From contig NZ_CADIJM010000006.1 of the NCBI RefSeq assembly GCF_902859585.1, forward strand, positions 1 through 64,000: DNA of 64,000 nt, given 5' to 3'. Shown piece after piece: positions 8,270 to 17,613 of this stretch. The position numbers and the translations under genes were made by a program. Source of the stretch: Achromobacter animicus (GTDB taxonomy: Bacteria > Pseudomonadota > Gammaproteobacteria > Burkholderiales > Burkholderiaceae_B). Numbering within the stretch: the first letter of the stretch is position 1; the number at the start of each line of letters is the position of its first letter. The notes beneath the pieces were generated by a model that made no database searches, had not been told where the DNA came from, and saw only the letters and a program-made list of their open reading frames with translations.

Positions 8270-10435
8270 TCAGCTTCCGCGTCCAACGCGTCCTTGACGC
8301 AGGGCTTCGACAACTTGTTCCTTCGGACCGTCGGCCACGATATGGCCGTTGTCGATCACGATAAGGCGGTCGACCAGTTCAAGGAGCGCGGTGCGGTGCG
8401 TCACCAGCAGGATCGTCTTGGTCGCGCTGGCCTCGCCCAGGCGCTTCCGAAGCTGGGCCTCGCTCTGGTGGTCCATGTTGCTGCTGGGCTCGTCCAGCAG
8501 CAGGATCGGCGGATCGTTGATCAGTGCGCGGGCCACGGCCACTGACTGGCGCTGGCCGCCGGAGAGCGATTCGCCGCGCTCGCCGATGATCATGTCGAAA
8601 CCATTGGGGTGCAGGTTGGCGAACTCGGTCACGCCGGCCATGTTGGCCGCCGCCAGAATGCTGGCGTCGTCGGCGTAGGGCGCGCCCATCGCCAGGTTGT
8701 GCTTGAGGCTGCCGTAAAACAGCAGGGGATCCTGCGGAACGTGGCCGATGGCCCGGCGCACGTCGGCCGGATCGATCTGGCGCACGTCCACGCCGTCCAG
8801 CAGCACGGCGCCTTCGGTGGGCTGGTACAGAGCCAGCGCCAGTTTTTCAAGCGTCGTCTTGCCAGAACCGATGCGGCCGATAATGCCGACCTTCTCGCCC
8901 GGCTTGAGCTTGAACGACACCTTCTTGAGCACCGGCTGCGTGCTGCCGGGATACGCGAAGGTCACGTCGCGGAACTCCAGGCCGCCGTGGAACACGGGGC
9001 GATGCAGGAATTCTGCCTCGGCCGGACGCTCGATCGGCATCTTCATGTAGTTGTCGATGGAACCGAGCGACGTGCGCGCGTTCTGGTACTGCATCAGCAG
9101 GCCGGCGACCTGACCGAGCGGCGCAAGGCAGCGGCCGGCGATCATGGATGCGGCAATGATGCCGCCCATCGACAGCGCCGATTCCTGGGCCAGATATACG
9201 CCGATGATCACGACGGCAATCGACACGAGCTGCTGGACCGCCTGCACGAAGCCCACCGTGGACGACGAGATCAGCTTGAGCTTGCCGCCCGTCTGCGCGA
9301 TGAATTCGGTGGCGCGCTCCCAGTTGCGCTGGATCGCGCCCTGGGCGTTCAGTGTCTTGACGGCTTCCAGCCCGGTCAGCGCTTCGACGAGCGTGGCGTT
9401 GCGTTGCGACGAGGCCTGGAACGAGGCCATCGTCAGCGCTTCCATGCGCGCCTGCGCCGCCAGCGACACCAGCAGGATCAGCACGATCGCGACCAGCGGC
9501 GGCAGGATCATCCACGGCGAAATCCAGGCCAGGGCGGCCAGGAACAGCAGGATGAAGGGCAGGTCGACCAGCGTGGTGATGGTGGCCGACGCGATAAAGT
9601 CGCGAATGGATTCGAACGAGCGCAGGTTGGCCGCGAAGGACCCGACCGAGACCGGACGGCCTTCCAGCCGCAGGTCCAGCACGCGTTCCATGATCTGCGC
9701 GGACAGGCGCACGTCGACCCGTTTGCTGGCACTGTCCACCACATGGGACCGCGCCGTGCTCAGGATCATGTTGAAGATCACCACCAGCGTGATGCCGATG
9801 GCCAGCACCCACAGCGTTTCGACGGCGTTGTTCGGCACCACGCGGTCGTACACGTTCATGGTGAAGAGCGGCATCGCCATGGCGAACACGTTGATCAGCA
9901 GCGCCGCGACGAGGGCGTCGCGGTACAGCCGGCGGTTCTCCAAGATGGCTGCCCAGAACCAGTGGCGCTCGCGCACCTTGGCGACTTCCGGGGCGCGGGC
10001 GTCAAAGCGGAATTGCGGGCGGACGAAGCACACCAGGCCGCTGTACTGCTCGGCCAGCTCGGACGGGTCCATGTCGAAGGAACTGCCGCCCAGTTCGGGA
10101 TGGCTGACCACGAATTTGCCGCCGTCCTTCTTGAGCAGCAGGCACGCGCGTTCGCCCTTGAGCAGCAGGATGGCGGGCAGGAGGTCCTGCGAGATGTCAT
10201 CCAGGGTGCGCTTGACCACGCGCGCCGATAGCTGCGCCCGCGCGGCTGCGCGGGGCAGCAGGGCGGGCGTGAGGCGGTGTTCTTCGAGGGGCAGGCCCGA
10301 GGACAAAGCTTGCGCGGTGGCCGTCACGCCATGCAGGCGGGTGATTTCCACCAGGCAGTCGAGCAGCGGATCGTCGTGCGCGGCGCGGGCATCAGCGCGC
10401 CAATCCCGGGCGGCCTTCTCAGATAACTTGTCCAT
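8270..10435 (-). CDS. lapB: Type I secretion ABC exporter (LapB-like)
   Basis: The 721-residue protein is a fused permease and ATPase. Residues 1 to about 145 form a C39-peptidase-like domain without an obvious catalytic Cys-His arrangement, as in exporters of RTX proteins that do not cleave their cargo. Six membrane helices follow (about 165-440). The nucleotide-binding domain carries Walker A GRIGSGKTT, signature LSGGQ and Walker B ILLLDEPSS. It powers export of the giant adhesin through LapC and LapE. The start is uncertain: ATG at 10435 or 10444, both overlapping the end of the preceding 70-residue gene, which suggests translational coupling. Confidence 0.93.
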   Translation of the reverse strand: MDKLSEKAARDWRADARAAHDDPLLDCLVEITRLHGVTATAQALSSGLPLEEHRLTPALLPRAAARAQLSARVVKRTLDDISQDLLPAILLLKGERACLLLKKDGGKFVVSHPELGGSSFDMDPSELAEQYSGLVCFVRPQFRFDARAPEVAKVRERHWFWAAILENRRLYRDALVAALLINVFAMAMPLFTMNVYDRVVPNNAVETLWVLAIGITLVVIFNMILSTARSHVVDSASKRVDVRLSAQIMERVLDLRLEGRPVSVGSFAANLRSFESIRDFIASATITTLVDLPFILLFLAALAWISPWMILPPLVAIVLILLVSLAAQARMEALTMASFQASSQRNATLVEALTGLEAVKTLNAQGAIQRNWERATEFIAQTGGKLKLISSSTVGFVQAVQQLVSIAVVIIGVYLAQESALSMGGIIAASMIAGRCLAPLGQVAGLLMQYQNARTSLGSIDNYMKMPIERPAEAEFLHRPVFHGGLEFRDVTFAYPGSTQPVLKKVSFKLKPGEKVGIIGRIGSGKTTLEKLALALYQPTEGAVLLDGVDVRQIDPADVRRAIGHVPQDPLLFYGSLKHNLAMGAPYADDASILAAANMAGVTEFANLHPNGFDMIIGERGESLSGGQRQSVAVARALINDPPILLLDEPSSNMDHQSEAQLRKRLGEASATKTILLVTHRTALLELVDRLIVIDNGHIVADGPKEQVVEALRQGRVGRGS

Positions 10436-10631
10436 CTTCGTCATCCAACAGGTCGAGGTGTTCCGAGAGACGCGCACGCTGCTGCTTGCGCTGGGTGAGT
10501 TTTTGCTGGGCCTGGACAGGCAGGTCTGTCATCCGCAAGGTGCCGTTGGCGATCAACGCGTCAATTAAGTCTTCAAGGACGCGGACAAAGTCCGCGTCCA
10601 ACTGCGAGAAATCACTGCCCTTGTTTGCCAT
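10419..10631 (-). CDS. 70-residue protein of the adhesin secretion operon, unknown function
   Basis: A small acidic protein that is predicted helical, with no signal peptide or membrane segment. It has a strong ribosome site (AAGGAGG, 5 nt before the ATG), and its end overlaps the start of the exporter gene, so it is very likely translated. Visible features are an N-terminal LEDLIDALIANGTL segment, a Gln/Lys/Arg-rich middle and an acidic tail (LLDDEDG). The position between the channel gene and the exporter gene suggests a cytoplasmic accessory of secretion, but no family function is known to me. Confidence 0.8.
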   Translation of the reverse strand: MANKGSDFSQLDADFVRVLEDLIDALIANGTLRMTDLPVQAQQKLTQRKQQRARLSEHLDLLDDEDGQVI

Positions 10632-10655
10632 TGGGCCTCCTTGCGGCTGCGCCGG

Positions 10656-12161
10656 TCAGGGCCGGGCGGCAGGCGCGTTCACCGGCACCAGCGTGGGGGG
10701 CAGGGTGCCTTCGTTGTAATGCACGCGCACGGGAGCCAGTCGGGCGGTATCCGGAACGGTCGAATTGCACAACTTGATCACTTCGTCCGACACTTCCAGC
10801 TTGCCGTTTTCCTCGGGCATCTCATTGCGCGCGGGTTGCAGCGCCAGCGCCGGCAGCAGGGTGTGGGACAACGCCAGCCAGCGGTACTGCGCAAGACGCA
10901 GATCATAAATGGCATTGGTCAGCGCACGGCGCGATTCGAACAGTTCGTTTTCCGTGTCCAGCAGGTCGAGCAGAGAGCGCTGGCCGATCTGAAACTGTTG
11001 CGCGTACGCATCACGCACCTTGGTCGTGGCCACCTCGTGGTCACGCAGGAAGGGCAGCTTCTGGCTCAGGCTGGTGATGTTGTTCCAGGCCACGGCCAGG
11101 TCCTGCTGCACGTTGCGGCAGGTGTAGTCGCGGATGTCGCGGGCGGCGTAGGACTGGTTGGCGGTCTGGCGCACGCGGGCGGAGTCTGCGCCGCCGCGGT
11201 ACAGGTTGTAGCTCATCACGACCTGGACGCTGGAGCTCTGGATGTCGCGGCTTTGCGGGGTCGGATCGTTCTGGTCGCGGCCCGTGTTGGCCACGAATTC
11301 AAACTTCGGCGAGAACGCGCCCTTGGACGACTGCACGCCCGCCTGCGCGGCCTGCAGGCTCGCCTGCTTGGACAGGAAGCTGGGGTTGCGGCGCAGCGAT
11401 TCATTGAAATTGCCCGGGGCCTTGGGCAGTTTGTCGGCGATGTCGGGCGCCGGCAGCATCGATTCAGGCGGAAAGGCGCCGGTCACGCGCTGGAAGCGCT
11501 GTTGCACGTCCAGCAGGTTGGCCGTTTCGGTCATCAGGTTGGTCTGGGCCAGCGACAGACGGCCGCCGGCCTGTTCCAGGTCGACGCGCCGGCCGACGCC
11601 GGATTCCGTGCGCTCGCCGATCTGCTTGAGGGTGCTTTCGTGCAGCGAGTAATTCTGGCGAGCCAGCAGCTCCATGTCGCGATAACGCTGCAGGTCGATA
11701 TAGGCCTGCACGGCGGTGAAGGCGGTGTTGTCGCTGGTGGCCAGCACGTCATAGAAGCGTGCCAGCTTGTCGAAACCGGCCTGCTTGACGTCGTTGGTGG
11801 TGCGGAAGCCATCAAAAATCAGCTGGCGCAGTTCGACGCTCCAGCCGGGGCGGTTCCAGCTCTGCGAGCCGACGCCGGGCACGTTGTTGCGCCATTCGCG
11901 GCCCAGGTAACCCTGCGCATTGATCTGCGGGAAGTAGGCGGCGCGGGCGACGGCCTGGCCTTCCAGGGACGCCTGGAAGTCGTGGTACTTGGCCTGGATT
12001 TCCGGATTGCTGAGCAGGGTCTGCTCGACGATCTGATTCAACGTCACTTGCGGTTGCCCGGCGGGTGCGGCAGCGACGGGCGTCGCGGACTGTGCAAAAA
12101 CGGCAGGGGCAAATGCAAGGGCAAGGACCGAAGTCGTGCTTTTGAGCAAAAACGAAGCCAT
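10656..12161 (-). CDS. lapE: TolC-family outer-membrane channel for adhesin secretion (LapE-like)
   Basis: The 501-residue outer-membrane efflux protein has a signal peptide (ASFLLKSTTSVLALAFA, cleaved after AVFAQ). Two OEP repeats follow, with the usual alternation of coiled-coil helices and strands, for example the motif RGGADSARVRQTANQ before the second helical hairpin. It provides the trimeric outer-membrane duct and, in LapA systems, the pore in which the retention module lodges. The start at 12161 is chosen because it gives an uninterrupted signal peptide; an upstream ATG at 12203 would add 14 residues in front. Neither start has a good Shine-Dalgarno. It is the first gene of the minus-strand adhesin operon. 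Confidence 0.92.
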   Translation of the reverse strand: MASFLLKSTTSVLALAFAPAVFAQSATPVAAAPAGQPQVTLNQIVEQTLLSNPEIQAKYHDFQASLEGQAVARAAYFPQINAQGYLGREWRNNVPGVGSQSWNRPGWSVELRQLIFDGFRTTNDVKQAGFDKLARFYDVLATSDNTAFTAVQAYIDLQRYRDMELLARQNYSLHESTLKQIGERTESGVGRRVDLEQAGGRLSLAQTNLMTETANLLDVQQRFQRVTGAFPPESMLPAPDIADKLPKAPGNFNESLRRNPSFLSKQASLQAAQAGVQSSKGAFSPKFEFVANTGRDQNDPTPQSRDIQSSSVQVVMSYNLYRGGADSARVRQTANQSYAARDIRDYTCRNVQQDLAVAWNNITSLSQKLPFLRDHEVATTKVRDAYAQQFQIGQRSLLDLLDTENELFESRRALTNAIYDLRLAQYRWLALSHTLLPALALQPARNEMPEENGKLEVSDEVIKLCNSTVPDTARLAPVRVHYNEGTLPPTLVPVNAPAARP

Positions 12162-12539
12162 AGTGATTATTCGCGAGTCAAGTTGAGATTGAATGGCCGC
12201 CATGTTGTATGTAAATGTCAGCTTTGGCGAGTCAAGATTTGTTAACTCTTGAGGATTGTTGCTGGCGGTCCATAAGTTGAATTTCGCGCAACATCTAACT
12301 ACTTCTTCGAATTTGCACGAACATCGCTTAAATGAAAGCGGCTTATTTCTATTAATACGGATTATTACGTATTATTTCGAGGTGGCCGCTTTCCGGGCGT
12401 GTGGCGATTATATCTATTTGAGAGTTCTGTATCTATTTTGTTTACCAATTTGTATCCGTCTCAAAAAATATGCGCGTGGTTTATTTGTTATGCAACAAGT
12501 TGACATGACGGTCGCTTTCGCCGGGGAAGCGCCGTCAGC
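12162..12539. other. AT-rich divergent intergenic region between the adhesin operon and leuC
   Basis: About 240 bases centred on 12250-12490 are markedly AT-rich compared with both flanks (runs such as TCTATTAATACGGATTATTA). No convincing gene is present: a 96-codon plus-strand frame here lacks a ribosome site and family resemblance. Such islands commonly bind H-NS/MvaT-type silencers, which would fit control of a surface adhesin. An imperfect but long hairpin ends the region at 12507-12536 (arms GACGG-CGCTTTC and GGAAGCG-CCGTC with one bulged T). Confidence 0.55.
12206..12235 (-). promoter_or_regulatory. Candidate promoter of the adhesin secretion operon
   Basis: On the minus strand a TTGACT -35 hexamer (12235-12230) lies 16 bp from TACATA (12213-12208), which would start transcription about 40 nt before the channel-gene ATG. 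The -35 is a good match and the -10 is poor, so this is only a candidate. Confidence 0.35.
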
Positions 12540-12581
12540 ATGGTAGTGGTAGTACTGGTATATAAGGTGTGCTTGTACTAG
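12540..12581 (+). CDS. Val/Leu-rich mini-ORF upstream of leuC, possible leader peptide
   Basis: Thirteen codons encode MVVVVLVYKVCLY: six Val and two Leu. It starts 4 nt after a strong hairpin (12507-12536) and ends 111 nt before leuC. Branched-chain-rich leaders upstream of leu or ilv operons are classical attenuators. Against this, there is no good ribosome site, no T-tailed terminator before leuC, and an extended -10 (TGGTATATA, 12556-12564) inside the frame could be the real leuC promoter. Confidence 0.25.
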   Translation: MVVVVLVYKVCLY

Positions 12582-12692
12582 GTTTGGTGGCTGGGCATAA
12601 TCCTTTTCATGCCGCAGCAGCCGGCGCGGCAGGGAAGCGTTTTACCCATCGCGCCGGACTCAAGCCGGATTGTCTATTTGCAGAGCGCATCC

Positions 12693-14096
12693 ATGGCCCA
12701 AACCCTTTACGACAAACTCTGGGACGCCCACATCGTCCACCAGGAATCAGACGGCACCTGTCTGCTCTATATCGACCGCCACCTGCTGCACGAGGTCACC
12801 AGCCCGCAGGCGTTCGAAGGACTGACGATCGCCGGCCGCAAGCCGTGGCGTACCGGCGCCAACCTGGCCGTGGCTGACCACAACGTGCCCACGATGAACC
12901 GTGCGCAGGGCATCGACGACCCGATCTCGCGTTTGCAGGTTGACACGCTGGACGACAACTGCGGCAAGTACGGCATCACCGAATTCCGCATGAACGACCT
13001 GCGCCAGGGCATCGTCCACGTCATCGGACCGGAGCAGGGCGCGACCCTGCCGGGCATGACCGTGGTCTGTGGCGACTCGCACACCAGCACACACGGCGCG
13101 CTGGGCGCGCTGGCCTTCGGCATCGGCACGTCCGAAGTCGAGCACGTGCTGGCCACGCAGACGCTGCTCATGAAGAAAGCCAAGAGCATGCTCATCAAGG
13201 TCGACGGCGAGCTGCCGTTCGGCTGTACGGCCAAGGACGTGGTGCTGCACATCATCGGCATCATCGGCACGGCCGGCGGCACGGGTCACGCCATCGAATT
13301 TGCCGGCAGCACGATCCGCGCGCTGTCCGTCGAAGGCCGCATGACCGTCTGCAACATGGCGATCGAAGCTGGCGCCCGTTCCGGCATGGTCGCCGTCGAT
13401 GACAAGACCATCGACTATTTCCGCGGCCGTCCGTTCGCGCCCACCGGCGTCGTCTGGGACCAGGCCGTCAAATACTGGCGCACGCTGCACACCGACGAAG
13501 GCGCCAAGTTCGACACCGTGGTTGAAGTCAACGCGCGCGACATCAAGCCGCAGGTCACGTGGGGCACGTCGCCCGAAATGGTGCTGCCGGTGGATTCCCG
13601 CGTGCCGGACCCCGACCGCGAAAAAGACGACGTGCGCCGCAGCGGCATGGAGCGCGCGCTGGAATACATGGGCTTGAAGCCCAACACTCCGCTGACCGAC
13701 ATCCGCGTGGATCGCGTGTTCATCGGTTCGTGCACGAACTCCCGCATCGAAGACCTGCGCGCAGCCGCCGTCGTGGCGCGCGGCAAGCGCGTGGCGTCCA
13801 ACGTGCGCCAGGCGATGGTGGTGCCGGGCTCGGGCCTGGTCAAGCAACAGGCCGAACGCGAAGGCCTGGACAAGATCTTCATCGAAGCCGGCTTTGAATG
13901 GCGCGAACCGGGCTGTTCGATGTGCCTGGCCATGAACGCCGACCGCCTCGAACCTGGCGAGCGTTGCGCCTCGACCTCGAACCGCAACTTCGAGGGCCGG
14001 CAAGGGCAGGGCGGCCGCACGCACCTGGTCAGCCCGGCCATGGCCGCCGCCGCGGCCGTCGCCGGCCATTTCGTCGACGTCCGCACGTTCCGTTAA
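12693..14096 (+). CDS. leuC: 3-isopropylmalate dehydratase large subunit
   Basis: LeuC with LeuD isomerises 2-isopropylmalate to 3-isopropylmalate in leucine biosynthesis, using a [4Fe-4S] cluster. The 467-residue protein has the expected length and the three cluster cysteines: Cys347 in [12 protein letters not shown], and Cys408 and Cys411 in [10 protein letters not shown]. The start [13 protein letters not shown] at 12693 matches the family. An in-frame upstream ATG at 12609 would add 28 unrelated residues. The Shine-Dalgarno is weak. leuD follows after 23 bp and leuB after leuD by 29 bp, so the three form one operon. Confidence 0.98.
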   Translation: MAQTLYDKLWDAHIVHQESDGTCLLYIDRHLLHEVTSPQAFEGLTIAGRKPWRTGANLAVADHNVPTMNRAQGIDDPISRLQVDTLDDNCGKYGITEFRMNDLRQGIVHVIGPEQGATLPGMTVVCGDSHTSTHGALGALAFGIGTSEVEHVLATQTLLMKKAKSMLIKVDGELPFGCTAKDVVLHIIGIIGTAGGTGHAIEFAGSTIRALSVEGRMTVCNMAIEAGARSGMVAVDDKTIDYFRGRPFAPTGVVWDQAVKYWRTLHTDEGAKFDTVVEVNARDIKPQVTWGTSPEMVLPVDSRVPDPDREKDDVRRSGMERALEYMGLKPNTPLTDIRVDRVFIGSCTNSRIEDLRAAAVVARGKRVASNVRQAMVVPGSGLVKQQAEREGLDKIFIEAGFEWREPGCSMCLAMNADRLEPGERCASTSNRNFEGRQGQGGRTHLVSPAMAAAAAVAGHFVDVRTFR

Positions 14097-14119
14097 GCGT
14101 CAAGCACCGAGTAGACATC

Positions 14120-14770
14120 ATGCAAGCATTTACCACTCACGAAGGCCTGGTGGCGCCGCTCGACCGCGAAAACGTCGACACGGACCTCATCATCCCCAAG
14201 CAGTTCCTCAAGTCCATCAAGCGCACGGGCTTTGGCCCCAATCTGTTTGACGAGCTGCGTTATCTGGATCACGGCGAGCCGGGCATGGACAACAGCAAGC
14301 GTCCGGTCAATCCGGATTTCGTGCTGAACCAGCCGCGCTACCAGGGCGCCTCGGTCCTGCTGGCGCGCAAGAACTTCGGTTGCGGCTCCAGCCGCGAGCA
14401 CGCGCCCTGGGCGCTGACGCAGTTCGGTTTCCGCGCCATCATCGCGCCGTCGTATGCCGACATCTTCTTCAACAACAGCTTCAAGAACGGCCTCTTGCCG
14501 ATCGTGCTGTCCGAGCTGGAAGTGGCGCGTCTCTTCGACGAAGTGAAGGCGTTCCCGAACTACAAGCTGAACATTGATCTGGACCGCCAGGTCGTCATTG
14601 CCGCGGACGGCCGCGCCATGGGCTTCGACATCGAACCCTTCCGCAAGTATTGCCTCTTGAACGGCTTTGACGACATCGGCCTGACGCTGCGCCATTCGGA
14701 CAAGATTCGCGCCTTCGAGGCCGAGCGTCTGGCCCGTCATCCGTGGCTCGAAAGCCGCCCCATCGCCTGA
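14120..14770 (+). CDS. leuD: 3-isopropylmalate dehydratase small subunit
   Basis: The 216-residue swivel-domain partner of LeuC carries the family motifs [14 protein letters not shown] near the N-terminus and [13 protein letters not shown] (about residues 84-96). The start at 14120 ([10 protein letters not shown]) follows the leuC stop by 23 bp. Length and sequence are typical, and nothing is unusual. It acts in the cytoplasm in the second step of leucine synthesis. Confidence 0.98.
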   Translation: MQAFTTHEGLVAPLDRENVDTDLIIPKQFLKSIKRTGFGPNLFDELRYLDHGEPGMDNSKRPVNPDFVLNQPRYQGASVLLARKNFGCGSSREHAPWALTQFGFRAIIAPSYADIFFNNSFKNGLLPIVLSELEVARLFDEVKAFPNYKLNIDLDRQVVIAADGRAMGFDIEPFRKYCLLNGFDDIGLTLRHSDKIRAFEAERLARHPWLESRPIA

Positions 14771-14799
14771 TCAAACCATCGAAACAGGATCGTTTTTCA

Positions 14800-15876
14800 A
14801 TGACCCACAACATCGCAGTCTTGCCGGGTGACGGCATCGGCCCGGAAATCGTCGAACAGGCCGTGCGCGTCCTGAAGGCGCTGGACGTTCCCTTCGACAT
14901 CAAAGAGCAGCCGGTCGGCGGCGCCGCGTTCGACAAGTTCGAGCACCCGCTGCCGCCCGCCACGCTGAACCTGGCCAAGGAATCGCACGCCGTGCTGTTC
15001 GGCGCGGTCGGCGACTGGAAGTACGACACGCTGCCGCGCGAGTTCCGTCCCGAACAAGCCATTCTGGGCCTGCGCAAGGCGCTGGGCCTGTTTGCCAACC
15101 TGCGTCCGGCCATCCTGTATCCGGAACTGGCCAGCGCCTCGTCGCTCAAGCCTGAGATCGTGTCCGGTCTGGACATCCTGATCATCCGCGAACTGACCGG
15201 CGACATCTATTTCGGCACGCCGCGCGGCGTGCGTTCGTCGCCGGACGGCGCCTTCACCGGCGAGCGCGAAGGCTACGACACCATGCGCTACGCCGAATCC
15301 GAAGTCCGCCGCATCGCGCGCATCGGCTTTGAATCGGCGCAGAAGCGCAACAAGAAGCTGTGCAGCGTCGATAAGGCCAACGTGCTCGAGACCTCGCAGT
15401 TCTGGCGCGACATCGTGATCGAAGTGGCGCGCGAGTACCCGGACGTGGAGTTGTCGCACATGTACGTCGACAACGCTGCGATGCAGCTGGTGCGCAACCC
15501 GCGCCAGTTCGACGTCATCGTCACCGGAAATCTGTTTGGCGACATCCTTTCCGATGAAGCGGCCATGCTGACGGGTTCGATCGGCATGCTGCCTTCGGCC
15601 TCGTTGAATGCCAGCGGCCAGGGCCTGTACGAGCCCAGCCACGGTTCGGCGCCGGACATCGCGGGACAGGGCATCGCCAACCCGCTGGCGACGATCCTGT
15701 CGGCCGCCATGCTGCTGCGTTACTCGCTGAACCTGGCGCCGCAGGCGGATCGCATCGAAGCGGCTGTGCGCAGCGTGCTGGCCAGCGGCCTGCGTACCGC
15801 CGACATCTTCGAGCCCGGCACGACGAAGGTCAGCACCGCCGGCATGGGCGACGCCGTCCTGAAGGCCCTGGGCTGA
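14800..15876 (+). CDS. leuB: 3-isopropylmalate dehydrogenase
   Basis: This 358-residue NAD-dependent beta-decarboxylating dehydrogenase oxidises 3-isopropylmalate to 2-oxoisocaproate. It starts with the Rossmann-like [18 protein letters not shown], contains [10 protein letters not shown], the catalytic Lys/Asp segments ([21 protein letters not shown]) and [14 protein letters not shown], and ends with the nucleotide-binding [18 protein letters not shown]. The start at 14800 is 29 bp after leuD. The gene is followed by a good terminator at 15951. Confidence 0.98.
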   Translation: MTHNIAVLPGDGIGPEIVEQAVRVLKALDVPFDIKEQPVGGAAFDKFEHPLPPATLNLAKESHAVLFGAVGDWKYDTLPREFRPEQAILGLRKALGLFANLRPAILYPELASASSLKPEIVSGLDILIIRELTGDIYFGTPRGVRSSPDGAFTGEREGYDTMRYAESEVRRIARIGFESAQKRNKKLCSVDKANVLETSQFWRDIVIEVAREYPDVELSHMYVDNAAMQLVRNPRQFDVIVTGNLFGDILSDEAAMLTGSIGMLPSASLNASGQGLYEPSHGSAPDIAGQGIANPLATILSAAMLLRYSLNLAPQADRIEAAVRSVLASGLRTADIFEPGTTKVSTAGMGDAVLKALG

Positions 15877-15950
15877 TCCCTTGCGTTGGACTGCTGCAAG
15901 GCGGTCCTGACCAACGCGCGCTGCGTTAAAAGCGTGCAGCGGTATATATA

Positions 15951-15985
15951 CAGAGGGGCCGCCCGGCGGGTGGCCCCTCTGTTTT
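15951..15985 (+). terminator. Rho-independent terminator after leuCDB
   Basis: A perfect 10-bp stem, CAGAGGGGCC and GGCCCCTCTG, with an 11-nt loop, is followed by TTTT. It lies 74 bp after the leuB stop and ends the leucine operon. Confidence 0.85.
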
Positions 15986-16155
15986 GGGAATCATGCATCG
16001 CTGTTGCCGCGATGCGCCGGACTCTTCCTTCCGGGCTTGCGGCCCCGTTTTTTTCGAGCTGCAGTGCAACATCCCTGCGTGCATTCTGATAAATTGTTGA
16101 ATTGCACGAAATTTCCCCCTCCTTATCTTGTCACCCCCTTTAAAGAGCGATTGAA

Positions 16156-17286
16156 ATGAATCAAGCAGTAGGCCTTGTCGGCTGGCGCGGTATGGTCGGC
16201 TCGGTGCTCATGCAACGCATGCGCGACGAGAACGACTTCGCACTGATCGAACCGGTGTTTTTCTCCACCAGCAACGCTGGCGGCGCCGCGCCCACTTGGG
16301 CAACTGGCGCAGGTCCGCTGCAAGATGCCTACAACATTGACGCTCTGAAAAAACTGCCGATCATCGTGACGGCGCAAGGCGGCGACTACACGTCCGAGGT
16401 CTATCCCAAGCTGCGCGGCGCGGGCTGGAACGGCATCTGGATCGACGCGGCCAGCACCCTGCGCATGGCCGACGACGCCATCATCGTGCTGGACCCGGTC
16501 AACCGCCCGGTGATCGACGCGGCGCTCAAGCGCGGCGTGCGCAACTTCATCGGCGGCAACTGCACCGTCAGCTGCATGCTGATGGGCCTGGCTGGCCTGT
16601 TCAACAACGACCTGGTGGAATGGATGACCTCCATGACCTACCAGGCCGCATCCGGCGGCGGCGCGCAGCACATGCGTGAACTGCTGACCCAGTTTGGCGA
16701 GATCAACCAGTCGGTCAAGTCCCTGCTGGACGACCCGGCCTCGGCCATCCTGGAAATCGACCGTGGCGTGCTGGCCAAGCAGAAGGACGCCGCGCTGCCT
16801 CACGAACACTTTGGCGTGCCGCTCGGCGGCAACCTGATTCCCTGGATCGACAAGGACCTGGGCAACGGGATGTCCAAGGAAGAATGGAAGGGCGAAGTCG
16901 AAACCAACAAGATCCTGGGCCGCGGCGCCGCCTTCGGCACGGCGCCCACCCCGATCGACGGCCTGTGCGTGCGCATCGGCGCCATGCGCTGCCACAGCCA
17001 GGCGCTGACCATCAAGCTCAAGCGCGACGTGCCGCTGGACGAGATCGAAGCCCTCATCGCGCAGGGCACGCAGTGGGCCAAGGTTGTTCCCAACACCAAG
17101 GAAGCCACCGTTTCCGCGCTGACGCCCGTCGCTGTCACCGGCACGCTGGACATTCCGGTGGGCCGCCTGCGCAAGCTGTCGATGGGCTCGCAATACCTGG
17201 GCGCCTTCACGGTCGGCGACCAACTGCTGTGGGGCGCTGCCGAGCCGCTGCGCCGCATGCTGCGCATCGCGCTGAACGAAGCCTGA
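16156..17286 (+). CDS. asd: Aspartate-semialdehyde dehydrogenase
   Basis: Asd reduces aspartyl phosphate to aspartate semialdehyde with NADPH, the branch point to lysine/diaminopimelate, threonine and methionine. The 376-residue protein has the N-terminal NADP fold [14 protein letters not shown] and the catalytic Cys136 in [13 protein letters not shown]. It also has the later QTVKSLL-like dimer helices typical of the Gram-negative type. A ribosome site (AAAGAG) lies 8 nt before the ATG. The asd-fimV-truA order is the same as in pseudomonads and many betaproteobacteria. It has its own terminator. Confidence 0.98.
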   Translation: MNQAVGLVGWRGMVGSVLMQRMRDENDFALIEPVFFSTSNAGGAAPTWATGAGPLQDAYNIDALKKLPIIVTAQGGDYTSEVYPKLRGAGWNGIWIDAASTLRMADDAIIVLDPVNRPVIDAALKRGVRNFIGGNCTVSCMLMGLAGLFNNDLVEWMTSMTYQAASGGGAQHMRELLTQFGEINQSVKSLLDDPASAILEIDRGVLAKQKDAALPHEHFGVPLGGNLIPWIDKDLGNGMSKEEWKGEVETNKILGRGAAFGTAPTPIDGLCVRIGAMRCHSQALTIKLKRDVPLDEIEALIAQGTQWAKVVPNTKEATVSALTPVAVTGTLDIPVGRLRKLSMGSQYLGAFTVGDQLLWGAAEPLRRMLRIALNEA

Positions 17287-17337
17287 TGCCGGGGCGGGCG
17301 GCTGTAACAGCTGCCCGATTCACGCAACGATGCAGTC

Positions 17338-17366
17338 AGGGCACCTTCGGGTGCCCTTGTTTTTTG
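17338..17366 (+). terminator. Rho-independent terminator after asd
   Basis: AGGGCACC, TTCG tetraloop, GGTGCCCT, then TTGTTTTTT. Strong intrinsic terminator 52 bp after the asd stop. Confidence 0.93.
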
Positions 17367-17613
17367 GTGCGCGGTGGGATGTGCGAAAGCGTTGGGTGCA
17401 CCAACGTGGCGCAGCCGGGAAGCGCGCGGCGCGCGGCCCGGTTCGCAAAACCTCCCGGGTGTGCCCGTCGGCCAACGTGCGTGCCCCGTTCAGGTTTGTG
17501 AAATGCGCTTGATCCATTACACTTTTCGGGTGAATTGAGGCCCATTTTTGCGCGGCAAATGGCGCGAATGGGCCAAGGCCCGTAATTCGATTACAAGAAC
17601 GGAATTCCAGCTT
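17367..17613 (+). promoter_or_regulatory. fimV upstream region with an inverted repeat and a possible promoter
   Basis: No gene is visible here. CGTTGG-GTGCA-CCAACG (17390-17406) is a perfect inverted repeat that could be an operator. TTTGTG (17495-17500) and TACACT (17518-17523), 17 bp apart, are a weak sigma-70 candidate about 85 bp before the fimV ATG. Confidence 0.35.

Noticed and set aside
12256-12546. A 96-codon hydrophobic frame in the AT-rich spacer before leuC
   Set aside because: No ribosome site, no family resemblance, and it runs through the hairpin at 12507-12536. AT-rich spacers easily give such frames.
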